Source: CAJQLB01 sp041392065 (GTDB taxonomy: Bacteria; Bacteroidota; Bacteroidia; Flavobacteriales; Flavobacteriaceae). From it: DNA of 64,000 bases. The stretch spans positions 434,001-498,000 of the forward strand of contig JAWKMU010000002.1 in the NCBI GenBank assembly GCA_041392065.1. Reading direction: 5' to 3'. Within the stretch, counting starts at the first letter, position 1. Every line of letters starts with the position of its first letter. The position numbers and the translations under genes are program-made. A model generated the notes under the pieces. It saw only the letters and a program-made list of their open reading frames with translations, was not told the origin of the DNA and did not search any database. This document shows positions 46,624 through 54,164 of this stretch, piece after piece.

Positions 46624-46663
46624 AAGCGGTTAAATTTTTAGTTTGGGACTAAGTAATTATCAA

Positions 46664-46694
46664 CAAAAATATATATGTATTCCATAAAATGCAA
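46664..46694 (-). promoter_or_regulatory. Predicted promoter for the giant T9SS gene
   Basis: Read on the minus strand: TTG (46694-46692), 20-bp spacer, then TATTTTTG (46671-46664), matching TAnnTTTG. The TTG is inside the 33-bp element shared with the 49500-50270 gene. Confidence 0.6.
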
Positions 46695-46714
46695 AAAAAA
46701 TCGATGAAATGCAT
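46682..46714 (-). promoter_or_regulatory. Conserved 33-bp upstream element, copy 1
   Basis: 30 of 33 bases match 50344-50376. On the plus strand it reads CCATAAAATGC, eight A, TCGATGAAATGCAT. It ends about 60 bp ahead of the giant gene start and overlaps the predicted -33 region. Confidence 0.65.
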
Positions 46715-46751
46715 CTTTAGATTATAATTATCTGATAATAAAGCAAATAAA

Positions 46752-46785
46752 AAAGGTCAATTTATAACTGAATTGACCTTTTGTT
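46752..46785 (-). terminator. Terminator after the M14 peptidase gene
   Basis: Stem AAGGTCAATT / AATTGACCTT around an 8-nt loop; on the minus strand it is followed by six T. It separates the peptidase operon from the giant gene downstream. Confidence 0.85.
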
Positions 46786-46804
46786 TAAATTTTAAAATTA
46801 ATAA

Positions 46805-49471
46805 CTAATTTTTAATCAGCTTTTTAACTATTTGCTTGGAAGTTGTTTTATCATAAATCTTTAATAAATATGTTCCAACAGATAGAGTATTTAAGTGATC
46901 TAATTTAATTGAGTTACCATCACTTATAAAAGTTGTGGTAGAGATTTTTCTCCCTCTTAAATCAAATAGCTCTACATCCATAAAATCTGTGTTAAATGTA
47001 TTTGGTAAATCTATAGTTACTGTATTTTTAAATGGGTTAGGGAAAACGGTTATTTCGCTTAGCTCATTATCATCTATACCAAGTGTATCTACTGTTACAC
47101 TAACTTGTATTACTGTAATATCATCGCCACACTCTGCATTAGTACTTGTAAGTTCAACATTATAAACTCCTGTACTTGCAAAAGTGTAAACAGGATTTGT
47201 GTCTGTTGAAGTACCAGAAGCATCACCAAAATCCCAAGCATAAGATGTAGCATCAGCAGATGTATTGGTAAAAGTTACCTCTCCATTGTTTGCTGGATTT
47301 ACAACATAAGTAAAATCTGCTGTTGGAGAAGGGTCAACAGTTACAGTAACTGCTTTTCTTGCACTCTTATAATCTTGGATAACCCAGTCATAAAAAAAGT
47401 AATAGTAATTTGCAGCACTACCATTTTTAATTGTTATGCTACCATTTGTATATGGAAAATTTGTGTTTGCTGGTAAAGTTCTATATAAATCTACAGTTGA
47501 AATTTCGTGAGAAGCTAATCTCATGTCTGTACCTACTGGAATCACAAAATCAAGTGGAATAGTTTGAACTCCAGCTGCATCAATGATTATTACTCTGGAG
47601 TCTAACATATTACCTGAACTATCTTGCAATTGTACTTCCATTTCTCCAGGTCCATTAGCATTAATAGTAACTTCTCTTAACAAAACTGATTCTGAACAGT
47701 CAAATATTAAATAACGTTGTCCATCTAAAAAGCCACCACCTGAATTACTATTTGCATCACCAACATTTGCTTTAGCTACAACATCTTCAACATAATAAGT
47801 TGTTGTACTGCTTATAGTTGGAGTATTGTATGTTGCTCCAGTATATACAGGAACAGTGTCATCTATATTAGTGTACCAATTCAAAGTTCCGCTTCCTGTA
47901 GCTGTTAATGCTACTGAACCAGAATCACATAATTGATCATCACTTGCAGTTGGAGTAGGAGTTACAGCAATCATTGTAACATTTTGAACTGTTTTAGTAT
48001 TATCTGTAACAGTAACGTTGATGTTTTGTGTTACGTAACCTGGAGCTTCGTAAGTAACAGTATATGTTCCAGCTTTAATTAATCTGTAGTAATCTCCTAA
48101 ATCTTCATTAGAAAATCCCCATGAATTTAAAGCATCATGACCAGCAATTGATATTTTAGCTACAACAGGGTTTCCAGATTCATCAGAAACAATTCCTTGA
48201 AAACCAAAGTTTACTTGTTTCATGTAATCTAAAAATGCTTGTCTGTTATAATTCCAGTGATTTGGAAGTTGGTTACCATTTATCCATTTAACATCAGATA
48301 ATTCTATAGTTACTTCTTTTGAGTGACGATAAAAGTTCATATAATCTTGTCTTCCACCATAAACTCTATACCATTCGGCACCATGGGTAACACCTGGACT
48401 TTGAATGTAATCATTTTGCCAAGGTTGACTTCCTGCACTTCCATCCCAATCATCATCATCAATCATATATCCAGCTGGACTATTATTTTGTGCATTTGTA
48501 GCATATTCTACAGAAATATATTCGTAATAATCTGTATCTGCATGTGTGTATTCAGCTGTATAAGCATTATCGTAAGGATAGTTTACCAATTCTGTACCTC
48601 CATGAAAGTTAGCAGATAATACAATGTCGTGAGCTTGTTCAAATTTCATAAAGGATTCTGTTTCAATCTCATAAACATTACCAATGCTGCTGTAATGCAA
48701 TCCAGCTACGTTGTCAGGGAAATTTCTGTTTAAATCTTGGTTATTTGCATTACCTCTTCTTGGGTTAGAAATAATATCGTTTCCAGCTGTTCTGTATGCT
48801 CCATCAGGATTTGCCAAAGGATTTATGTATATAACTGTAGAATTAACGATGTTGTCTACTTCTGCATCAGAACCATAGTTGGTTAACAAATAATCAATTA
48901 ATCTAATCATTAAAGGATATCCAGCAAGCTCATCGCCATGCATTGATGAAGTGTACATAAATTCTGGTTCGGCTTCGTTGGTAGACACATTGTCTGAAAT
49001 CTTTAACATTAAAAGTTCTCTTCCAGTTGAAGTTGTTCCTATTGTTTCAAGACTACAAAGTGTTGGGTAAGTTGTTGCATAATAATTCATTTTTGCAACA
49101 TATTGTGAATACGTTGGGTACTCATCCCAAGTTGTGTCCCAAGCTTGCGGATTGTAACTCGGACTTTCATGTGGTCTAAATTCGTTATCTGTTGCATTTA
49201 CAGTAAAGGGAATATTATAAGATAAAAACTTATTAAAAGTTTCTTGATTAGCATAAGCTTCAGCTTCTAAAGTATTTTTATCGACTTGTTTATGACCTAA
49301 AGACAAAAATGAGCTAAGTTCCTTAAACTGTTCTATTGAGTTTGCTTTAAAAATAAAACAAACTTCACCTTTTTCTGATAGGTAGCTTTCTGCTTTCTGC
49401 CTATTGTTTTGTGACATGATTTGCATATTATTTAGTAATAGCAAAACAAATAATAAGGTAATTTTTTTCAT
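46805..49471 (-). CDS. Secreted M14-family zinc carboxypeptidase with PKD and T9SS sorting domains
   Basis: 888 aa with signal peptide (1-20). The metallocarboxypeptidase domain (about 115-420) has zinc ligands His178 and Glu181 (SMHGDELAGY), His290 (SANFHGGTE) and the catalytic Glu in KEVTIELSDV (about 390). A carboxypeptidase regulatory-like beta-sandwich (about 425-505), an Ig-like/sugar-binding stretch and a PKD domain (about 725-790, SYAWDFGDASG) follow. The type A sorting domain occupies about 815-888 (VFPNPFKNTV ... VKKLIKN). It should trim C-terminal residues from peptides outside the cell. It lies 28 bp downstream of the 256-aa T9SS protein and is probably in one operon with it. Confidence 0.95.
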   Translation of the reverse strand: MKKITLLFVLLLLNNMQIMSQNNRQKAESYLSEKGEVCFIFKANSIEQFKELSSFLSLGHKQVDKNTLEAEAYANQETFNKFLSYNIPFTVNATDNEFRPHESPSYNPQAWDTTWDEYPTYSQYVAKMNYYATTYPTLCSLETIGTTSTGRELLMLKISDNVSTNEAEPEFMYTSSMHGDELAGYPLMIRLIDYLLTNYGSDAEVDNIVNSTVIYINPLANPDGAYRTAGNDIISNPRRGNANNQDLNRNFPDNVAGLHYSSIGNVYEIETESFMKFEQAHDIVLSANFHGGTELVNYPYDNAYTAEYTHADTDYYEYISVEYATNAQNNSPAGYMIDDDDWDGSAGSQPWQNDYIQSPGVTHGAEWYRVYGGRQDYMNFYRHSKEVTIELSDVKWINGNQLPNHWNYNRQAFLDYMKQVNFGFQGIVSDESGNPVVAKISIAGHDALNSWGFSNEDLGDYYRLIKAGTYTVTYEAPGYVTQNINVTVTDNTKTVQNVTMIAVTPTPTASDDQLCDSGSVALTATGSGTLNWYTNIDDTVPVYTGATYNTPTISSTTTYYVEDVVAKANVGDANSNSGGGFLDGQRYLIFDCSESVLLREVTINANGPGEMEVQLQDSSGNMLDSRVIIIDAAGVQTIPLDFVIPVGTDMRLASHEISTVDLYRTLPANTNFPYTNGSITIKNGSAANYYYFFYDWVIQDYKSARKAVTVTVDPSPTADFTYVVNPANNGEVTFTNTSADATSYAWDFGDASGTSTDTNPVYTFASTGVYNVELTSTNAECGDDITVIQVSVTVDTLGIDDNELSEITVFPNPFKNTVTIDLPNTFNTDFMDVELFDLRGRKISTTTFISDGNSIKLDHLNTLSVGTYLLKIYDKTTSKQIVKKLIKN

Positions 49472-49499
49472 GATTTTTTAATTTACGATTTTGTGATTT

Positions 49500-50270
49500 T
49501 TAGTTGTTATTTATTATTAGTTTTTTTCTTATAATTGAGTTATTCGCATAGATTGAAACAATAATTATTTTAGATTTAATATGTTGTAGAGGTACAGAAA
49601 TTCTTGATTTATTAATATGATTTGCATCAAAAACTTTTTTACCTAAAATGTCCAATATTTCTACTTTGTCTAATTTTATATTTGTCTTTGTATCTATTGC
49701 TAGCTCTTTTGAATTTTGAGCAGTACTTATAGAAAGCCTATTAAGCTCATTGTCGCTTATAGATAAAGCTCCAGCTGGAGGAGTTGCGTTTTGAAAAGTT
49801 ATAAAGAATCTATTTAGATACTCACCACTATTCATGCTTAAGTTAAATCCGTTTTCATTGATTCTATTAAAAGTATTTGTCAGTGCATCATAAATAAAAA
49901 CATTGATTGGACTTTCAAAATTTTCTAAAGAATTTAATGAGATTGTTACGTTGCCAGAATTGGACATAAACATTCCAAAACGATAAGATTTGTTTTCATT
50001 GAATTCTCCTACACCTTGTATAACAAAACGTTGGTTGTTTATCATCCAGTTTAGGTCGTCATCTAATTCGTCTACACACAATGCATCATAACCATAATCC
50101 ATTTGGTCTGAAGCCGCATTATCTGGCGTAAAACCCAAAAGTAAATGCCTTGTATAGTTTAAAGGAGTTTTAAAATCTACCCTGACTCGCTGTATTTCCT
50201 GCGAATAACAGTTAGTTATTACTATTAGTAATAGCAATATTATAATGTAGCACTTAATAACTTTATTCAT
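49500..50270 (-). CDS. Secreted protein homologous to the giant adhesin C-terminus
   Basis: 256 aa with an N-terminal hydrophobic signal segment ending NCYSQ. It aligns end to end with the last 250 residues of the 2327-aa protein: GYDALCVDELDDDLNWMI versus GYDGAYYEDQMDDMFWMI, then QRFVIQGVGEF versus EKFVIQGINEI, SGEYLNRFFITF versus AGEYLDRFEITF, and a shared sorting-like tail with VEILDILGKKVF. It therefore looks like a stand-alone copy of a module plus tail, likely T9SS-exported. Role unknown; co-transcribed with the carboxypeptidase. Confidence 0.85.
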   Translation of the reverse strand: MNKVIKCYIIILLLLIVITNCYSQEIQRVRVDFKTPLNYTRHLLLGFTPDNAASDQMDYGYDALCVDELDDDLNWMINNQRFVIQGVGEFNENKSYRFGMFMSNSGNVTISLNSLENFESPINVFIYDALTNTFNRINENGFNLSMNSGEYLNRFFITFQNATPPAGALSISDNELNRLSISTAQNSKELAIDTKTNIKLDKVEILDILGKKVFDANHINKSRISVPLQHIKSKIIIVSIYANNSIIRKKLIINNN

Positions 50271-50343
50271 CTTGATTTGGGGTTGAGATTTGAATATCAG
50301 TTAACTATTGGGTGGCTAATGTAGCATTTTTTTTTAAATAACT

Positions 50344-50376
50344 CCATGAAATGCAAAAAAAATCGATAAAATACAT
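50344..50376 (-). promoter_or_regulatory. Conserved 33-bp upstream element, copy 2
   Basis: Matches 46682-46714 at 30 of 33 positions and lies about 75 bp upstream of the 256-aa T9SS gene. Only degenerate -7 sequence follows at the expected spacing. Confidence 0.6.
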
Positions 50377-50395
50377 TATTTTTAATTTTTAGTAA

Positions 50396-50425
50396 TAAAA
50401 AAGCCTGATAAAAATATATCAGGCT
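50396..50425 (-). terminator. Terminator beyond the tRNA remnant
   Basis: AGCCTGATA / TATCAGGCT 9-bp stem, with six T following on the minus strand. It sits just past the 19-bp tRNA-end copy, as the other terminator sits past the intact tRNA. Confidence 0.8.
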
Positions 50426-50431
50426 AAATCT

Positions 50432-50450
50432 TGTAGCGAGACCGAGATTT
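50432..50450 (-). repeat. 19-bp duplicate of the tRNA-Met 3' end
   Basis: TGTAGCGAGACCGAGATTT is identical to 50602-50620, which spans the last 17 bases of the tRNA and two beyond. Same orientation, 170 bp apart. Confidence 0.85.
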
Positions 50451-50514
50451 ACAGAATCTTCGCAATGAAACTATACAATAGTAAAATTCAAAACGCTAAC
50501 GCATTTTGCGTCCT

Positions 50515-50570
50515 TTTTTTTATGACATTTCACTAAAGTGCATGCGCTTTAGTGAAATGTCATAAAAAAA
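50515..50570. repeat. Perfect 24-bp inverted repeat with 8-nt loop
   Basis: Left arm 50515-50538 (seven T, then ATGACATTTCACTAAAG) and right arm 50547-50570 are exact complements; the loop TGCATGCG contains the palindrome GCATGC. T and A tracts at the outer ends would make it a bidirectional terminator, but its length is unusual. Confidence 0.85.
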
Positions 50571-50595
50571 GTCCTGCACTTACATGCAAGACTTT
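50568..50595 (-). terminator. Terminator after tRNA-Met
   Basis: An 11-bp stem with one mismatch (50568-50578 with 50585-50595) followed on the minus strand by a T-run. It begins 9 nt past the mature tRNA 3' end. Confidence 0.8.
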
Positions 50596-50603
50596 TACTG
50601 CTG

Positions 50604-50677
50604 TAGCGAGACCGAGATTTGAACTCGGGACCTCTGGGTTATGAATCCAACGCTCTAACCAACTGAGCTATCTCGCC
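50604..50677 (-). tRNA. tRNA-Met (CAT anticodon)
   Basis: A 74-nt cloverleaf on the minus strand. Acceptor GGCGAGA/TCTCGCT (with a G-T first pair), D arm GCTC/GAGC, anticodon loop TTCATAA with CAT, and T arm CCGAG-TTCAAAT-CTCGG. CCA is not encoded. The anticodon also fits a lysidine-modified tRNA-Ile, but the overall sequence looks like elongator tRNA-Met of flavobacteria. Confidence 0.9.
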
Positions 50678-50794
50678 AACTTTAAGAGGCTGCAAATATA
50701 AAAACAAAATCCTTGTGCACAAATACTAAATCCCTAAATAATGCTTGAAAACTAAAAATTTAATGTATATATTACCGACCAAATAAAAAACTAC

Positions 50795-51181
50795 ATGGAC
50801 GACAAAACTAAATTTGAATTAGAATTTCCTATTCAAGCCTCACCTCAATTAATATATCAATACATATCAACACCTTCTGGTCTTTCTGAATGGTTTGCAG
50901 ACAACGTAAATTCAAGAGGAGAAATATTTACATTTATTTGGGACGATACAGAAGAAAAAGCAAAGTTACTAAGTAAAAAAAGTGGAGAAAGAATAAAATT
51001 TAGATGGGTTGATGGAGATGAAGACAATGTCTTTTTTGAAATAAGGATACAAGTAGATGAAATAACCAAGGACGTTTCCTTGATAGTTACCGACTTTGCT
51101 GAAGAAGATGAAATAGATGAAGCAAAGATGCTTTGGGAAAATCAAATATCAGATTTAAAGCAAGTATTAGGTTCGGCTTAA
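50795..51181 (+). CDS. START-like domain protein
   Basis: A 128-aa soluble protein of the START-like/AHSA1-related fold: FELEFPIQASPQLIYQYIS, SGLSEWFADNV, then beta-strands and a C-terminal amphipathic helix. It is a common Bacteroidota family of unknown function, possibly binding a hydrophobic ligand. No signal peptide. It ends in a terminator that directly abuts the next gene's start. Confidence 0.88.
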   Translation: MDDKTKFELEFPIQASPQLIYQYISTPSGLSEWFADNVNSRGEIFTFIWDDTEEKAKLLSKKSGERIKFRWVDGDEDNVFFEIRIQVDEITKDVSLIVTDFAEEDEIDEAKMLWENQISDLKQVLGSA

Positions 51182-51206
51182 TAAAACAACATTAATAACT
51201 ATATTT

Positions 51207-51233
51207 GTCCCAATTTGTTTGGGACTTTTTTTT
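51207..51233 (+). terminator. Terminator abutting the start codon of the downstream gene
   Basis: GTCCCAA / TTGGGAC stem (51207-51213 with 51219-51225) and eight T ending at 51233; the ATG of the next gene begins at 51234. It may also act as an attenuator. Confidence 0.8.
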
Positions 51234-52079
51234 ATGGTAAATATCAACGGTAAAATTGTTAAAAAAGAAGATGCTTCACTTTCTATTTTAAATAGAGGCT
51301 TTAATTATGGCGATGCGGTTTTTGAAACCATAAAGGTTTCAGACTCCAAAATTCTGTTTTGGGAAGATCATTACTTTAGGTTAATGGCTTCTATGCGCAT
51401 TTTAAGAATGGAAATACCAATGAACTTTACCTTAGAGTTTTTAGAGCAGCAAATTTTAGATTTGTTAAAAGATGATGAAAATGCATTTATAAACGCAAGA
51501 GTAAAATTTATTGTATATAGAAATTCAGATGGTCTTTATCTTCCTGATAATAATGATGTTGCATATGCTATTTCTACTAAAAGTTTAAGTCGTAATTTAT
51601 ACGAAAAGCAAGTTGAAGATTATGTGGTTGATTTGTACAAAGATCATTATATTTCTTCAAACCTATTATCAACCTTAAAAACCAATAACAGAATAATTAA
51701 TGTTACTGGAAGTATTTTTGCAAAAGAAAACGAATTGGATAACTGCTTTTTGTTGAATGATCACAAGCATGTGGTCGAAGCACTTAATGCCAATGTGTTT
51801 TTAGTAAAAGGAAACATAATTAAAACACCACCAATAACAGATGGTTGTATAAAAGGCGTAATGAGAAAACAGATTATTGATATTGTAAAAGCAATGACAG
51901 ATTTTGTTTTTGAAGAATCATCAATTTCACCTTTTGAGTTGCAACAAGCAGACGAGATATTTTTAACCAATGTAATTATTGGAATTCAGCCAGTTACCAG
52001 ATACAGAAAAAAAGCGTTTAACAATATTGTTGCTGCCGATTTACTCAGTAAGCTCAACGGTAAAGTTAGTTCGTTTTAA
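51234..52079 (+). CDS. Aminotransferase class IV (branched-chain aminotransferase or aminodeoxychorismate lyase type)
   Basis: I start at ATG 51234 (MVNINGKIVKKEDASLSI), because an earlier in-frame start would lie inside the terminator stem. The 281-aa fold-type IV PLP enzyme has NRGFNYGDAVFETIKV near the N-terminus and the PLP lysine in SNLLSTLKTNNRI. A later DEIFLTN segment also fits the fold. Substrate class cannot be separated: PabC-like lyase and IlvE-like transaminase share these motifs. It overlaps the convergent yqgE by 4 bp. Confidence 0.88.
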   Translation: MVNINGKIVKKEDASLSILNRGFNYGDAVFETIKVSDSKILFWEDHYFRLMASMRILRMEIPMNFTLEFLEQQILDLLKDDENAFINARVKFIVYRNSDGLYLPDNNDVAYAISTKSLSRNLYEKQVEDYVVDLYKDHYISSNLLSTLKTNNRIINVTGSIFAKENELDNCFLLNDHKHVVEALNANVFLVKGNIIKTPPITDGCIKGVMRKQIIDIVKAMTDFVFEESSISPFELQQADEIFLTNVIIGIQPVTRYRKKAFNNIVAADLLSKLNGKVSSF

Positions 52080-52636
52080 TTAAAACTTGGGTCTTCAGGT
52101 GCATTAGACCATAAACTGTAATTACCACCAAGTTCAATCATTTTTTCTTTCCAAAAAGAAGCGTCCATTTTTTCAATTATAGAACTTTTGTAACTATTTT
52201 CGGAAACAATCCAAGAATTGGTTAAAAGTTCATTATCTAACTGGTTTGCATCCCAACCAGAATAGCCAAGAAAAAATCGTATGTCATTTTCATTTAGCTT
52301 TCCATTATTAACAAGGTTAATAATACTTTTAAAATCACCTCCCCAAAAAATGCCATTGGAAATCTCTATACTGTTTGGAATTAGCTCTGGCACTTTGTGT
52401 ATAAAATAAAGATTGTCTTGTTCTACAGGTCCACCATTATAAACTTTTAAAGGAGTTTCAATCTCTGGCAAAAGGTCATTAATGGTATATGTAAGCGGTT
52501 TGTTTAATATAAAACCAATAGAACCTTCATTGTTATGGTCAGCCAAAAGTATAACAGACCTGTTAAATGAAACATCTCCAAGAATTGAAGGTTCGGCTAT
52601 AAGAAGATTGCCTTTTTTTGGACTGATATTTATCAT
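52076..52636 (-). CDS. YqgE/AlgH-family protein
   Basis: A 186-aa UPF0301 protein. The signatures are GNLLIAEPSILGDVSFNRSVILLADH, GSIGFILNKPL, YNGGPVEQDNLYFIH and FFLGYSGWDANQLDNEL. It is widely conserved in Bacteroidota and proteobacteria, with no settled function; the Pseudomonas AlgH name reflects a link to alginate regulation. Cytoplasmic. Confidence 0.93.
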   Translation of the reverse strand: MINISPKKGNLLIAEPSILGDVSFNRSVILLADHNNEGSIGFILNKPLTYTINDLLPEIETPLKVYNGGPVEQDNLYFIHKVPELIPNSIEISNGIFWGGDFKSIINLVNNGKLNENDIRFFLGYSGWDANQLDNELLTNSWIVSENSYKSSIIEKMDASFWKEKMIELGGNYSLWSNAPEDPSFN

Positions 52637-52702
52637 AGCTGCGATTTGCTAATAAATCTAATATAAATTTGTTTAATAAGCAAGTGCTTAAAGATACTAA
52701 AA

Positions 52703-52730
52703 CTAAAAAAGGCTTGCATTTGCAAGCCTT
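52703..52730 (-). terminator. Terminator after the HU gene
   Basis: AAGGCTTGCA / TGCAAGCCTT perfect 10-bp stem followed by six T on the minus strand. Confidence 0.88.
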
Positions 52731-52753
52731 CTATTAAAAACATATAAGATTTA

Positions 52754-53026
52754 TTAGTTTACAGCACTACTTAAATCAGATCCAGCTTTAAACTTAACTA
52801 CATTTTTAGCTTTAATTTTTATAGTTTTTCCAGTTTGAGGATTTCTACCATCTCTTGCTGATCTTCTAGAAACTGACCAAGAACCGAAACCTACTAAAGA
52901 AACTCTTTTTCCTTTTTGTAATGCACCTTCAATGTCAATTAACAAAGAATCTAATGCCTTCTTAGCAGCAGCTTTAGTAATACCAGCGTTCTCTGCCATT
53001 CCATTAATTAAATCTGTTTTGTTCAT
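52754..53026 (-). CDS. hup: HU-family DNA-binding protein
   Basis: 90 aa: MNKTDLINGMAENAGITKAAAKKALDSLL helices, GFGSWSVSRRSARDGRNPQTGKTI beta-arm and the VVKFKAGSDLSSAVN end. It bends and compacts DNA as a dimer. It is monocistronic, with its own promoter and terminator, consistent with high expression. Confidence 0.96.
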   Translation of the reverse strand: MNKTDLINGMAENAGITKAAAKKALDSLLIDIEGALQKGKRVSLVGFGSWSVSRRSARDGRNPQTGKTIKIKAKNVVKFKAGSDLSSAVN

Positions 53027-53083
53027 AAATTTAAATTTTAAATGATTATTATTTGGGTTAACGTTTATTGTTAAATCCTTCTA

Positions 53084-53113
53084 CAAATTTATCAGTATAA
53101 TTCAATCACACAA
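53084..53113 (-). promoter_or_regulatory. Predicted promoter for hup
   Basis: On the minus strand: TTG (53113-53111), 19-bp spacer, TAAATTTG (53091-53084), a full match to TAnnTTTG. Confidence 0.7.
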
Positions 53114-53216
53114 GTAATAGCAAGGGAAATACAGGTATTTGTTAATAACTTGTAACAATTGTTAATAAAGAGGTTGTTTATTTTTAAATAATTTGATTTG
53201 CCTGTATTTGCAAGGG

Positions 53217-54164
53217 TTACAGCATTTTTGCTTCAGGATGAAATTCAAAACCGTTTAAGAGTGATTTTACATCCATTTTGCGTTTTCCTGGAAGTTTGAT
53301 TTCGTCCAACAAAACAAATCCATTTTTTGCAGCAACTTTAAGTTCTTTTTTATTAGAAATAAGTTTGCCAATTGGGTAATCGTGTTCACATTCAACTGGG
53401 CTAACGCTATATACTTTTATGTTGAGCTCTTCATCATCATTTTTTAACAAACACCAAGCGGCTGGATAAGGATTTAAACCTCTTACAAGGTTATAGATAT
53501 CTTTAACAGATTTGTTCCAATTTATAAAGCAATTATCCTTGTTAAGTTTATAAGCTGTTTTAATATTTGGATTATCTTTTTGTGGAGTGGTTGTTACATT
53601 ACCAGTTTGTATGAGTTTTAAGGTATCTGTAACCAGAGAGCTTCCAATATGCATTAATTTATCATGTAGTTCTCCAGCTGTTTCAGTTTCTGAAATTTCT
53701 ACTTCTTTTTGAAGTATCATTTCGCCAGTATCTATTTTTTCATCAATAAAAAATGTAGAAACGCCTGTTTTAGTTTCACCATTAATTATAGCCCAATTTA
53801 TTGGTGCTGCACCTCTGTAATTTGGTAGGAGTGAAGCATGTAAATTAAACGTACCATATTCTGGCATCTGCCAAACTATTTGAGGTAACATTCTAAAAGC
53901 AACCACGACCTGTAAATTGGCGTTTAATGCTTTTAATTGAGCTATAAAATTATCGTTTTTAAGATTTGTTGGTTGCAATACTGTTATGCCTTTAGATAAA
54001 GCATAAACTTTAACTGCCGATTGCGTTAGTTGCATACCTCTACCAGCTGGTTTATCTGGAGCTGTAATAACACCAACAACTTTATAACCTTTGTATAGTA
54101 TGGTGCTTAACGTGGCAACTGCAAATTCTGGTGTTCCCATAAAAACGATTCGCAAATCTTTCAT
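53217..54164 (-). CDS. fmt: Methionyl-tRNA formyltransferase
   Basis: 315 aa. The GART domain has LRIVFMGTPEFAVATL, the catalytic NLHASLLPNYRGAAPINWAIINGE (Asn-His pair) and the FIDEKIDTGEMIL loop. The C-terminal OB-like domain (from about 205) is intact. It formylates initiator Met-tRNA. It overlaps the recQ stop by 4 bp (ATGA), so translation is coupled. Confidence 0.96.
   Translation of the reverse strand: MKDLRIVFMGTPEFAVATLSTILYKGYKVVGVITAPDKPAGRGMQLTQSAVKVYALSKGITVLQPTNLKNDNFIAQLKALNANLQVVVAFRMLPQIVWQMPEYGTFNLHASLLPNYRGAAPINWAIINGETKTGVSTFFIDEKIDTGEMILQKEVEISETETAGELHDKLMHIGSSLVTDTLKLIQTGNVTTTPQKDNPNIKTAYKLNKDNCFINWNKSVKDIYNLVRGLNPYPAAWCLLKNDDEELNIKVYSVSPVECEHDYPIGKLISNKKELKVAAKNGFVLLDEIKLPGKRKMDVKSLLNGFEFHPEAKML

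Larger units (their letters stand above)
50271..50794. other. 524-bp non-coding region around tRNA-Met
   Basis: No protein gene is credible here. In order it holds: the 33-bp conserved element (50344-50376), a terminator (50396-50425), a 19-bp copy of the tRNA 3' end (50432-50450), a small ACGCA/TGCGT hairpin (about 50498-50511), a perfect 24-bp inverted repeat (50515-50570), a second terminator (50568-50595) and the tRNA (50604-50677). Confidence 0.85.

Noticed and set aside
50515..50570. End of an insertion sequence.
   Set aside because: No transposase fragment or target-site duplication is visible around the 24-bp inverted repeat.
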